This document shows positions 1 to 7,965 of a DNA stretch of 64,000 nucleotides, one piece after another. The notes beneath the pieces were generated by a model. It was not told the DNA's origin. It saw only the letters and a list, made by a program, of their open reading frames with translations, and did no database searches. This DNA is from Sphingobium baderi (GTDB lineage: Bacteria > Pseudomonadota > Alphaproteobacteria > Sphingomonadales > Sphingomonadaceae). The stretch is from assembly GCF_001456115.1 (NCBI RefSeq), contig NZ_CP013264.1, positions 186,001 to 250,000 of the forward strand, given 5' to 3'. A program made the position numbers and the translations under genes. Positions within the stretch are counted from its first letter, which is position 1; each line of letters opens with the position of its first letter.

Positions 1-17
1 ATTTTTGCAACAGAGCC
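1..17 (-). mobile_element. IS6100 terminal fragment (window edge)
   Basis: The first 17 bases are identical to the right-hand end of the two full IS6100 copies at 6557-7436 and 58721-59600, ending in the same TGCAACAGAGCC terminus. The element lies outside the window, in the same orientation as the other two. The next 8 bases (18-25, CGCAGGAG) are not duplicated beside either of the other copies. Confidence 0.9.
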
Positions 18-90
18 CGCAGGAGTGTTCCCACATCACACGCGCCCAAGAGGTCCTAGCGGAGCGGCAGCGCTTACGATTGGCTGTTGC

Positions 91-1269
91 TCAAACGACG
101 CATTGCGGCGGCAGACCCAAGGCCACACGACCCAGCGCCTGCGAACCGGTCTCCAGATCCAGAGAACCATGGACGCGAAGCATGTTGATATCGCGGAAAA
201 TCCGCTGCAACGGCGAGTCATTCCTGAACACCGAAGCGCTCGAACCCTTCATCACTTCGTTCACGCCGTTGGCGCAAAAATCCGTAATCGCAGCCACTCT
301 TGCGCGGATCGCCGCCCGAGCCTCCACGGTCTTGATCTCTTCTCGATCCATATTGAGGACGAGGTCGAGACAATTGCGCAACATGTCATCGGCCAGCGCG
401 CTATCCGTCAGCGCCTTGCCGAGCCGGATTTGCGCGGACTGCTTTTCGGCAGCCTTCTCCGAGGTATGTGACTGGACGCGCTGCTGCGTCAGCTTCTGGA
501 ACTCGCGAACCGCGCCCTGAAATGCGCCGACGACGCATGGCAGAACTTCGCACTGGAGCAACGGCACCATTGGCAGCGAATAGATGGGGTTGGCATGCAA
601 CTTGGCGCCGGGCGAGCGCCCTTCGAGGATATCCACGGCGGGCACGCACTGGTGATGCGGCACGAACGCGCCGTCAATGGCGATGTCGCAGCTGGACGTT
701 GCGCGCATCCCCGCGACATCCCAGTTGCCGATAACCTGGACGTCCGAAGCTGGAGCCATGAATAGTATAAGTTCGGGCTTTTCCGCATTCACGACCATGC
801 CGCCGTTCATGTACCATTCGGCACGAGAGGATCCCGAGTTCCAGGAACTCTTGCCCTTGACGATATAGCCACCTTCAACCGGGGTGAGCTTGTAACCGGG
901 TGCGGAAGTGCCAGGAGTCAGCGAAAAGCCGCGCGGGGCAAAGACCTCGTCCTGCGACTGTTTGGGAAACAGGGCATGCAGGAAATTATGGCCGATGTAA
1001 AAGGCCAGAACCCAGGCCGCCGATGTGCTGTAAGGGGAAATTTCCTTGACGACTTCCGCCATCACGTCTGGCGCCATTTCGTACCCGCCGTAGATTTTGG
1101 GCACGAAGATCTTCATGAAACCGGCATCGCAGAAGGCATCAATGGTGGCATCGGACACCATGCCGGCAATATCGTCCTTCTCGGCGTTGGCCGCCACCAT
1201 CGGCGCGATCTCCCGAGCGCGACCTACCAACTCCTGCTTTGTGATCATTTTGTTATGCGCCTCTTCCAT
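91..1269 (-). CDS. Flavin-dependent monooxygenase of the acyl-CoA dehydrogenase fold (HsaA / HPA-hydroxylase C2-like)
   Basis: This 392-residue protein has the acyl-CoA dehydrogenase-type fold of two-component flavin monooxygenases such as 4-hydroxyphenylacetate 3-hydroxylase C2, HsaA and DszC. An N-terminal helical part (about 1-120) contains FMKIFVPKIYGGYE, a central beta domain contains the conserved W-x-S-G-S stretch near residue 145, and the C-terminal helical domain ends in the LRVHGSLDLETGSQALG region. Such enzymes use reduced flavin from a partner reductase to hydroxylate aromatic or steroid-derived rings; no reductase partner is obvious nearby. Either ATG at 1269 or the in-frame ATG at 1248 could be the start; the second has a GAGG about 11 bases upstream. 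It is the last leftward gene before the IS6100 fragment and its stop is intact. The substrate cannot be read from sequence. Confidence 0.8.
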   Translation of the reverse strand: MEEAHNKMITKQELVGRAREIAPMVAANAEKDDIAGMVSDATIDAFCDAGFMKIFVPKIYGGYEMAPDVMAEVVKEISPYSTSAAWVLAFYIGHNFLHALFPKQSQDEVFAPRGFSLTPGTSAPGYKLTPVEGGYIVKGKSSWNSGSSRAEWYMNGGMVVNAEKPELILFMAPASDVQVIGNWDVAGMRATSSCDIAIDGAFVPHHQCVPAVDILEGRSPGAKLHANPIYSLPMVPLLQCEVLPCVVGAFQGAVREFQKLTQQRVQSHTSEKAAEKQSAQIRLGKALTDSALADDMLRNCLDLVLNMDREEIKTVEARAAIRARVAAITDFCANGVNEVMKGSSASVFRNDSPLQRIFRDINMLRVHGSLDLETGSQALGRVALGLPPQCVV

Positions 1270-1599
1270 CGTCTCACGGATGCTTCGTGCCGATCGTACA
1301 GTCCGCCGTGCATCTCAGATTTCAGTTCGGCCCTGGGCATGAAAACGCGGATATTGCGTCCCGCCGGCATGTCAGAAGCACGAATCGTCCTGATGAATGA
1401 CCTCTATCAAATGTTGGTTTGTTGAACAAGCGCCGATTGACGCCTCGGGTGTAACCATCTCGGTTTCTTTGCCCCTTGGCGATCAGCGCATCGGCTCGAA
1501 CCCTCTCGTTCGCCCGGCCGGCGCCGTGGGAAGGGCGACCCAAACGGCCAGTCCAGCAGGCCCGGCATCTCTAGTCCCGTGGCCCCGACGAAGGCCGTG
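1270..1599. other. Intergenic stretch, probable promoter region of the monooxygenase gene
   Basis: About 330 bases separate the monooxygenase gene from the next leftward gene. No convincing coding sequence is present on either strand. An AT-richer patch at about 1395-1435 is the only plausible promoter location. I see no clear inverted repeat or terminator. Confidence 0.4.
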
Positions 1600-2109
1600 T
1601 CATCGCGCCTCCGTCAGCGCGACGAGCGGATCGACATCGGATGATGCCGGTTCGAAGCCCGACGGCATTGACCATGCGCGCGCCAGGGACGTCTGCTTGC
1701 ACGAGACCTGCAGCACGATGCGCAACAACTGCGCCTTGGCGTCGAGATCGTCTTCCCGGTCGATCGACGCAGCCAAACAAGAGAGGAGCGACTTTCTGAT
1801 GGCGTCGCGCTTCTTGTCATTCATCGCGTCGCCCCCCCCTCGCCGGGCAGCCTCCAGCGCGGCCTTCAAGGCCCCGGGATCGCTGAGCACGGGGGTGATC
1901 TGTTCCGCCAATTCGATGGCGATCTCCAGTTCCATGATCGATCGCGCGCCTTCAAAACTTACCCTTTGCTGCAAAAGGGAAAGCACGCCGATGACCATGC
2001 GCGCCTGCTCGGCGGCGACGCCACGCTCTACAGGGATTGCAGGCGCCACCACATCCTGCATGGCACGCAGCGCGGTGCCGATGAGCAGATCAAGATCGGG
2101 GACCATCAA
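1600..2109 (-). CDS. Small partner protein of the phosphotransferase-like kinase (DUF6285-like?)
   Basis: This 169-residue, mostly helical protein has no catalytic motif that I recognise. Its start codon overlaps the stop of the upstream aminoglycoside-phosphotransferase-like gene in an ATGA arrangement (2106-2109), so the two are translationally coupled. Such kinase-like genes are often followed by a short DUF6285-type protein next to acyl-CoA dehydrogenase genes, and this one fits by size, position and helical character, although I cannot confirm the family without a search. The second half (about residues 95-169) is rich in charged residues. Function unknown; a role together with the kinase is an inference from coupling. 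Confidence 0.65.
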   Translation of the reverse strand: MMVPDLDLLIGTALRAMQDVVAPAIPVERGVAAEQARMVIGVLSLLQQRVSFEGARSIMELEIAIELAEQITPVLSDPGALKAALEAARRGGGDAMNDKKRDAIRKSLLSCLAASIDREDDLDAKAQLLRIVLQVSCKQTSLARAWSMPSGFEPASSDVDPLVALTEAR

Positions 2110-3326
2110 AGTACCTCCTCTAGATACCGCCGAAGCTGTTCAGCGATAGGATGGCCGATCATGGAGAGCCACCCGACGACCACATCCTGATGCGTGGCGC
2201 CATCCGCCACACGCGGCGCAGTGCCCAGCATGTGGACGACCGCTATGTAGCTGTTAAATATATCGAAATATTTCAGCCTCTTGGGATCGACGGAAAGGCC
2301 CGAGGACTCCTCATAGCGGGCGAAGAACTCACCCAACGGCAGCAGCCCCCCTAGCAGGAACGTCTTCCCGTCTTCCGCCAGATGGCCAAGATGGCGCCCG
2401 CTTGCCCAGCTCAGATCCTGATGGCGATCACCCAGAACCGAAAGCTCCCAGTCGAGCAAGGCCGTGATGCGGCCCGACGCCTCGTCGAAGAGGAAGTTCC
2501 CCGTGCGATAGTCGCCATGCACGACGGACACATGATCGAGCCTGGGCGCGTTAGCGACAAGCCATTGCGCAGCGACATTGACCAGGGGGAAGTCCTCCAG
2601 ACGATCTTCCTCCCACACCCGACGCCACCAGTTAACCTGGCGGATGATCGACGCGTTCGATCCAGGTGCGACCGGCTCGAATCCGGGAATTTCGCCCATG
2701 GCGGCTACATCCAGCCGATGGATCGCCGCCAACTGATCAACGAAGTCGGGGCCGAGGGTGGCGCGGAGATCCGGCCCGAAGCGGGTGCCTACTCCTGTGA
2801 CCTGTGCGGCCTGGTGTTTCGTCGGTTTGGCGACACCTGGCACATATCCGTAAATCAGGCCGGGCGAGTGAAGATGGGTGCCGTCTGGATCCACCCAATG
2901 ACATTCCGGTACCGGCACGACACCGCGCACGGCCCGTAATATCTCAAATTCTCGCAACCTGCTGGTTTCCACGATGGACGCCGGCGGATCCATCCGCAGG
3001 ACAAGCGCCTGGGGAGGCTCGCCGGATGTCGCGTCATCCCAGACAAGTTCGAACGCCATCTGAATTTTCGAGGCGCCGCCATGAAACCAGCGCGGATTGC
3101 GGACCTCGAACGGCCGCCCGACATGCGCCGCGATCAGCCTGGTGCAGCCGTCGACCGCCTCCGCCAGCGACGGCGCCGCCAGTTTCGGCCCGCCGCGACG
3201 CCGCAGCTTCGCGCGCAGCACCTTGTCGATTTCGGCTTCCACGGGAAATCTGCTCCCTGGCGACACGGCTTCGCCGGAACGCTGACCGATCCTGGATGTC
3301 CGGTCACTCTCTCCGCTATATATCAT
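2106..3326 (-). CDS. Phosphotransferase family protein (APH/ACAD10-type kinase fold)
   Basis: The 406-residue protein carries the protein-kinase-like signature of the aminoglycoside phosphotransferase superfamily: a catalytic loop HGDYRTGNFLF near residue 270 (catalytic Asp and metal-binding Asn) followed by LLDWELSVLGD with the metal-binding Asp. Family members sit beside acyl-CoA dehydrogenases in catabolic loci and, as in human ACAD10/11, are thought to phosphorylate hydroxylated acyl-CoA intermediates, so antibiotic resistance is the less likely role here. The first 30 residues look unstructured and the true start may be internal. It lies 18 bases from the luciferase-like gene upstream and overlaps the small gene downstream, so all three probably form one operon. 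Confidence 0.8.
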   Translation of the reverse strand: MIYSGESDRTSRIGQRSGEAVSPGSRFPVEAEIDKVLRAKLRRRGGPKLAAPSLAEAVDGCTRLIAAHVGRPFEVRNPRWFHGGASKIQMAFELVWDDATSGEPPQALVLRMDPPASIVETSRLREFEILRAVRGVVPVPECHWVDPDGTHLHSPGLIYGYVPGVAKPTKHQAAQVTGVGTRFGPDLRATLGPDFVDQLAAIHRLDVAAMGEIPGFEPVAPGSNASIIRQVNWWRRVWEEDRLEDFPLVNVAAQWLVANAPRLDHVSVVHGDYRTGNFLFDEASGRITALLDWELSVLGDRHQDLSWASGRHLGHLAEDGKTFLLGGLLPLGEFFARYEESSGLSVDPKRLKYFDIFNSYIAVVHMLGTAPRVADGATHQDVVVGWLSMIGHPIAEQLRRYLEEVL

Positions 3327-3344
3327 CGTCTTTGGCCCTGATTT

Positions 3345-4394
3345 TCATCGCACCGGAATGGTCTTTGCCGCGGCCAGCAGATCGCCCTGCTGCTGTGGGA
3401 CCGTGCCGTGCAGCAGGATATTGTCCACACCGGCTTCGAGATACTGGCCCAGCCGTTCGAGACACTGATCGACAGTGCCCGTGGCAGCCCCCTCCGCCAG
3501 CCAGTGCGCGGGCAGCGTCGAAACGGCCATCGCCATCTGCCGGCGCGATTCTGCCACGTCGGCATTGGCATATTCGAGATGCTGGAGGTTCAGTTCGGCG
3601 AGCCGCGCGAGCGGCGCCTGATCCCAGCCATTGATCGCGGTCAGGGCCAACCCGATTTCGTGGTGCATGAAATAGGATACCGCCCGGGCGTCCCTGGCAT
3701 CGGCGAGCACGTCCGCCCCCAGGCTATCCGGCACGGTCACCACGGTCGCGAAGATTTCCACCGCATCCGGCGACCGGCCAGCGCGCGCCGCCGCATCGCG
3801 CACGATCGCGGTGGCGCGGCGCACGCCCTCCACGCTCAGGAAGGGATGCAGCACGACGCCATCGAAATGCGCTCCCGCCAGCGCCAGCGTCTTGGGACCG
3901 ATTGCGCCCAGGATGATGGGAGGCGGGTTCGTCAGATCCCTGCCGAATTGCATCGCCGGATAATTTCCCGCCGGGCCGGCATAGGATATCGTCTCGCCCG
4001 CCCAGAGCCGGCGCAGAATGTCGGCATAATCGATCATGCCCTGATTATTGACCACGGGAATGCCGAGTTGGGCGAAGACCGGCGGCACGCCGCGTCCAAA
4101 TCCGAGTGTAAAGCGTCCCCGACTGAGATTTTGCAGGCCGGCGGCCATCCCCGCGAGCACCAGCGGATGGCGCGTTCCGAAATGCGTAAGGCCCGCGACC
4201 AGCCTCACCCGGTCGGTGACCTGCGACAGGGCGCCCAGGCCCGAAGCGATTTCCTTATTCTCCCAGCGCTCCGCCAGGAAGACGCCGGCCACGCCGATAC
4301 GTTCGGCCTCTCTGGCCTGCTCCAAAGCCAGCTGCAAATCCCCGGCGCGGCCGGGCAAGACATATGAAAATAGACGGTCAGCCAAAACGGCCAT
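3345..4394 (-). CDS. LLM-class (luciferase-like) flavin-dependent oxidoreductase
   Basis: This 349-residue protein is a TIM-barrel luciferase-like monooxygenase or F420-dependent oxidoreductase. Evidence includes the N-terminal AEERIGVAGVFLAER-like strand, the LVAGLTHFGTRHPLVLAGMAA segment, SRGRFTLGFGRGVP near residue 90, and the PPIILGAIGPKTLALAG motif. Members take FMN or F420 and oxidise or hydroxylate small substrates; which cofactor is used cannot be decided here. It is followed after 18 bases by the kinase-like gene, so it belongs to the same leftward catabolic operon. Full length for the family and no disruption seen. Confidence 0.8.
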   Translation of the reverse strand: MAVLADRLFSYVLPGRAGDLQLALEQAREAERIGVAGVFLAERWENKEIASGLGALSQVTDRVRLVAGLTHFGTRHPLVLAGMAAGLQNLSRGRFTLGFGRGVPPVFAQLGIPVVNNQGMIDYADILRRLWAGETISYAGPAGNYPAMQFGRDLTNPPPIILGAIGPKTLALAGAHFDGVVLHPFLSVEGVRRATAIVRDAAARAGRSPDAVEIFATVVTVPDSLGADVLADARDARAVSYFMHHEIGLALTAINGWDQAPLARLAELNLQHLEYANADVAESRRQMAMAVSTLPAHWLAEGAATGTVDQCLERLGQYLEAGVDNILLHGTVPQQQGDLLAAAKTIPVR

Positions 4395-4528
4395 ATTCGC
4401 TCTCCCATTTAAGGACGCTGTCGACCGTCCCGGTTGTCATGTCCTGTCCATTCCGGCCAATCGCATTGATCGCCCCGCGGCGGCTGAAGGCAATGATTGA
4501 GCCGGTTCACTTTCATGCGGCGGGCGGG

Positions 4529-4775
4529 TCATGGCACCGTCAGAACGACCTTGCCCAGGCCCTCCCCGCTTTCGAGGTACCGGTGCGCCTCCGCCACTTC
4601 CGAAAAGGGGAAGGTCCGATCGATGACGGGGGCCAGGCGACCGGACTGGATGCCCTCGGAAATGAAAGCCGTCGCCTGGCCTTTCGCCTCCGCATTCCTG
4701 AACACCCTGCGCATACTGTAGAAATGCAGCGTCAGTTCCTTTCGGATGGCCGCCGATGCGGTGATCGCAACAGTG
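4529..4775 (-). pseudogene. Quinone oxidoreductase (MDR family), C-terminal remnant
   Basis: The last roughly 80 residues of an NADPH:quinone reductase-like medium-chain dehydrogenase are present, including GRLAPVIDRTFPFSEVAEAH and the terminal GLGKVVLTVP. No Rossmann domain precedes it. Instead the reading frame runs, at about 4775, into the 3' end of the DapB-like gene in a different frame. The simplest explanation is a deletion that fused the front of one gene to the tail of another. The remnant cannot make a working enzyme. Confidence 0.75.
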
Positions 4776-5820
4776 CCATGTTGACCACACAGGCGAGATA
4801 GTGCGTCGGTCCACGATAGGGTGCGCGGTCCCCCTCCCGCGCAGGCTGGCGGTCGGTGTAGGGCGCGCGCACTTCCAGCCCCACGCGAACCGACGGGATG
4901 CCCTCGATCTCCACGAGATAATAATAGGGGTGCAACGCTGCGGCCGGCTTGACGCTGTCGTCGAGATACCAGTGAAGCTCGTTAACGAAGAATGGCTTGT
5001 CTCCGACATAGCCCGTCCAGCTGTGCACCAGATAGGCGACCGTGCCCTCCTTGGCCGTAAGGCCGCCCGGCGTCGTGATCGTCTTCGGCGTCACGATAGG
5101 GGTTACCTTCTGTTCGATCCGATCGATCGGCATCCCCAACTTGTCCGCCAGAAAGTGCAAGGCCATGCTTATGTATCGGCTCGCGAACACGGCAGCGATG
5201 TTGTTATTCTCCATGTCCGCCAGGGTCGTGCTGAAACCCACCGGCACGAGAGATTCCGGAGCGTGGTTTTCCATCCGCAGGAATTCCTGCAGCTTGATAT
5301 ATTGAATGTCGTTGGTGACGCCGGTCGCCAGCGCGGCCAGGCGCTCATAAAGGAACCCCGGATTCGTGCCGCTGCTATAGAAGGTAGTGTCGCCACGCTT
5401 GCAGGCGTCCTCGAACTTCTGGTGGAATTCCTGGCCGCGCGACCTGGGATATTGATAGGCGTGCACACTGATCACGTTGATACCGGATTCGAGCAGCCTG
5501 ATGATCTCGTCGTCCGCCTCAGAGCCTCCAAGGTCGCGGGCCGTATGAATAACGACCTCCGGCTTGGCCTCGATCATCCTGTCCATATTGGTGGTCACCG
5601 TCACGCCCGTGGGCGCGCCACCGATCAGCTTGCTGATATCGGCTCCGTCATTGTCACGGTTATAGCCAAGCACTGCGACCAGTTGTGTCTCGGGCAGCCG
5701 GAGTATTTCCCGAATTGCCGCCAGGCCCATCTTGCCGGGCCCCCATACAGCCACCCGATAAGGGGGACGCGGCGCGCTCCTGGGTTCAGTCGGCATCATA
5801 TCCTGTCCTATCCTATGCAA
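4732..5820 (-). CDS. DapB-like NAD(P)-dependent dehydrogenase (dihydrodipicolinate reductase-type fold), altered C-terminus
   Basis: The protein has an N-terminal Rossmann motif (VAVWGPGKMGLAAIRE, near residues 24-38) and the catalytic-domain signature FYSSGTNPGFLYERL around residue 150, typical of the DapB-like amine dehydrogenase family (2,4-diaminopentanoate dehydrogenase relatives). The central region is intact. The final roughly 15 residues, after HYLACVVN, do not look native: they are read out of frame from DNA that encodes the quinone-reductase remnant, so the original C-terminus was lost in a deletion. Activity is uncertain. The start shown (ATG 5820) precedes an unstructured tail; the ATG eight codons later is also possible. 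Same direction as the rest of the catabolic cluster. Confidence 0.7.
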   Translation of the reverse strand: MHRIGQDMMPTEPRSAPRPPYRVAVWGPGKMGLAAIREILRLPETQLVAVLGYNRDNDGADISKLIGGAPTGVTVTTNMDRMIEAKPEVVIHTARDLGGSEADDEIIRLLESGINVISVHAYQYPRSRGQEFHQKFEDACKRGDTTFYSSGTNPGFLYERLAALATGVTNDIQYIKLQEFLRMENHAPESLVPVGFSTTLADMENNNIAAVFASRYISMALHFLADKLGMPIDRIEQKVTPIVTPKTITTPGGLTAKEGTVAYLVHSWTGYVGDKPFFVNELHWYLDDSVKPAAALHPYYYLVEIEGIPSVRVGLEVRAPYTDRQPAREGDRAPYRGPTHYLACVVNMALLRSPHRRPSERN

Positions 5821-5844
5821 ACCGCGCCTTGCCTGGATGTGCGA

Positions 5845-6000
5845 TCACCAGGACTGCGGTTCGCCGTTCCACTGCATGAAATCGCCCGACAGCTCCAACG
5901 TCCACGCGGCAGCGACCTGGCGGCAGCGTTCCGCGCTCTCCTTCACCATGGGGGGAGCGTCGGGTCCGCGCGCCGCGCCTGTTGTGGCAATGTTGTTCAA
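5845..6000 (-). CDS. Possible small protein, 51 residues
   Basis: A short frame begins with TTG at 6000, preceded by AAGGAG seven bases upstream, and ends with TGA at 5845-5847. An in-frame ATG at 6004-6006 sits too close to the AAGGAG. The product contains an ERCRQVAAAWTLELSGDFMQWNGE segment with no signal peptide or membrane helix. It lies between the TonB-receptor remnant and the DapB-like gene in the same direction. I do not recognise it; it may be a real small gene or the front of a deleted one. Confidence 0.35.
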   Translation of the reverse strand: MNNIATTGAARGPDAPPMVKESAERCRQVAAAWTLELSGDFMQWNGEPQSW

Positions 6001-6084
6001 GACCATTCTCCTTTCGAACGAGGTCTCGATCGCAACGCGGCGCGGCGCGCACCCCCGTGGACTGCTTCGGCAACGGGTCGCCGG

Positions 6085-6556
6085 TTAGAAAGACATGCGT
6101 GCCGTCACGCCATACGTACGCGGCTGGGCGTAGCGGACTATCCGTGAGGTGGCTGCGCCGGGATTGAAATTCGGACTTCCGGATTGAAAGCCTCGCCAAA
6201 CGAATAAGAGAAGAAACGGAAGTCGTTTCCGAATATGACGACATCTTTATTCGTGAGATTCTTGCCCCACACCGTAAACTGCCATTTGTCTCCCGGAGTC
6301 CGGTAGGAGATGCTGCCATTCAGCACACCCGGAGTTTCGGAACTGAAGGCAGGATCGTCGTTCAGTTCAAGCTGATATCTGGACTTGTACTGCCAATCGG
6401 CCGACAGTGTCACACCGCCGCCATTCGCCAATTCCAGCTCATATACACCAGTCAGATTCAGCGAGTGCTTCGGCGTCTGCCCGGTATTGATTCCGTTCGG
6501 GATCCCGGTTTGCACCGGGATGCCGGTCACCCGACCTTTTTGAAAGCTGTAGTTGG
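6085..6556 (-). pseudogene. TonB-dependent outer-membrane receptor, C-terminal remnant
   Basis: The fragment encodes the last beta-strands of a sphingomonad-type TonB-dependent receptor: LNLTGVYELELANGGGV, SADWQYKSRYQLELN, the WTVWGKNLTNKDV-like strand, and the characteristic terminal PRTYGVTARMSF ending at the TAA at 6085-6087. The 5' part is removed by the IS6100 copy that begins at 6557. The terminal strand is also in a different frame from the rest, so a single-base change near 6160-6175 adds a frameshift. Such receptors import large or scarce substrates and fit the surrounding catabolic genes, but this one is dead. Confidence 0.85.
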
Positions 6557-7436
6557 GGCTCTGTTGCAAAGATTGGCGGCAGTCAGAGGTAGGCTGTCGC
6601 TCTGCGCCGATCAGGCGGCTGCTGCGAAATGGTGGTTGAGCATGCCCATGGCCTCCGTCAGCGCCGAGGGCCCAATGCCAAAAGCTCTCTCCACAAGGCG
6701 CACCTCGCCCCTGATGCCGGGCTGCAGGCACCAGGGGCGAGCCTGTCCTTTGCGCAGGGCTCGCATGACTTCGAATCCCTTGATCGTGGCATAGGCCGTG
6801 GGGATCGATTTGAAACCGCGCACCGGCTTGATCAGTATCTTGAGCTTTCCGTGATCGGCCTCGATCACGTTATTGAGATACTTCACCTGCCGGTGGGCCG
6901 TCTCCCGGTCCAGCTTTCCTTCGCGCTTCAATTCGGTGATCGCTGCACCATAGCTCGGCGCTTTGTCGGTATTGAGCGTGGCAGGCTTTTCCCAGTGCTT
7001 CAGGCCTCGCAGGGCCTTGCCCAGGAACCGCTTCGCTGCCTTGGCGCTGCGGGTCGGCGACAGGTAGAAATCGATCGTGTCGCCCCGCTTGTCGACTGCC
7101 CGGTACAGGTAGGTCCACTTGCCCCGCACCTTGACGTAGGTTTCATCCAGGCGCCAGCTCGGATCAAAGCCACGCCGCCAGAACCAGCGCAGCCGCTTCT
7201 CCATCTCCGGGGCGTAGCACTGGACCCAGCGATAGATCGTCGTATGGTCGACCGAAATGCCGCGTTCCGCCAGCATTTCCTCAAGGTCGCGATAGCTGAT
7301 CGGATAGCGACAATACCAGCGCACCGCCCACAGGATCACATCACCCTGGAAATGGCGCCACTTGAAATCCGTCATCGTTCCGTCCGTCCAATCTCCGCCA
7401 AGCATGCTCAAGCTTCACGATTTTTGCAACAGAGCC
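6557..7436 (-). mobile_element. IS6100: IS6100 (IS6 family), complete copy
   Basis: The element is exactly 880 bp, bounded by inverted ends GGCTCTGTTGCAAA at 6557 and TTTGCAACAGAGCC ending at 7436. It contains one transposase gene. Flanking 8-mers (GTAGTTGG left, GTTCAGGA right) do not match, so this copy is not a simple insertion with both target duplications kept; recombination or cointegrate formation has exchanged its neighbours. It interrupts a TonB-receptor gene on the left. Confidence 0.97.
6611..7405 (-). CDS. tnpA: IS6100 transposase
   Basis: A 264-residue IS6-family DDE transposase with an N-terminal HTH (RDLEEMLAERGISVDHTTIYRW) and catalytic residues in LDETYVKV, LNTDKAPSYG and NNVIEADHG. 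The ATG at 7405 gives the length known for IS6100; a TTG two codons upstream is possible. It carries out replicative transposition through cointegrates. The copy at 58775-59569 encodes the same protein. Confidence 0.95.
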   Translation of the reverse strand: MLGGDWTDGTMTDFKWRHFQGDVILWAVRWYCRYPISYRDLEEMLAERGISVDHTTIYRWVQCYAPEMEKRLRWFWRRGFDPSWRLDETYVKVRGKWTYLYRAVDKRGDTIDFYLSPTRSAKAAKRFLGKALRGLKHWEKPATLNTDKAPSYGAAITELKREGKLDRETAHRQVKYLNNVIEADHGKLKILIKPVRGFKSIPTAYATIKGFEVMRALRKGQARPWCLQPGIRGEVRLVERAFGIGPSALTEAMGMLNHHFAAAA

Positions 7437-7965
7437 GTTCAGGACTCTGAGTGATAAGCTCGCCAATGAGATTTGGACCTGATCCGCTGATCACCATACC
7501 GGCCAGCGGCCTTCGAAAGCGCCGTAATCAAGGCCTGACAGAAGACCGCACTCGATCACCAGTTCAGAAGGTCAAAACCCTCTTGCATCACGGGCGGCAA
7601 CCACAGAAGTCCTGACCCTAGCTCGTCCACCCAACATCAAACCGCGTTTACCGGCCTGCTAGCCCTTCCTTCGGGCGCAATGGCCGATCGAGATGGTCTA
7701 TTCCACCACAGCTTGCGCTTGCGTGCTTCAGATGGCCGCGGCGCCGGGATCTGGCCAGATAGACATCCCCGAAGCGGAACGCATCGCGCGGATGGGATAG
7801 AACCGCAATTCCAATGGCGAGCAAAGCCGGCCGCCGGGGCAGTGAAACGCCAGTACCCTTCAGCTAGTGTGCACCACGTCCGCAGTTGGTGCGGAGCCTT
7901 ATAAAGCTCCGCAACTCGGTATGATGCTTTGCAGCGTCTCCCCACGGAGATAAGAACCGAGTCTT
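7437..7965. other. Non-coding stretch right of IS6100
   Basis: About 530 bases separate IS6100 from the CoA-transferase gene. I find no protein with recognisable features. Neither the missing 5' half of the TonB-receptor gene nor any inverted-repeat end is visible, so this is DNA brought beside IS6100 by rearrangement. Confidence 0.4.

Noticed and set aside
4801..6147. 448-codon rightward frame opposite the DapB-like gene
   Set aside because: It is the complement of a well-supported leftward gene, has no family features, and its composition follows from the GC-rich codon use of the real gene.
6549..7444. Simple IS6100 insertion with 8-bp target duplication
   Set aside because: The flanking 8-mers GTAGTTGG and GTTCAGGA differ, and likewise at 58713-58720 and 59601-59608.
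7637..7945. 102-codon leftward frame right of IS6100
   Set aside because: No ribosome site, no recognisable domain and an arginine/proline-rich composition typical of non-coding GC-rich DNA.
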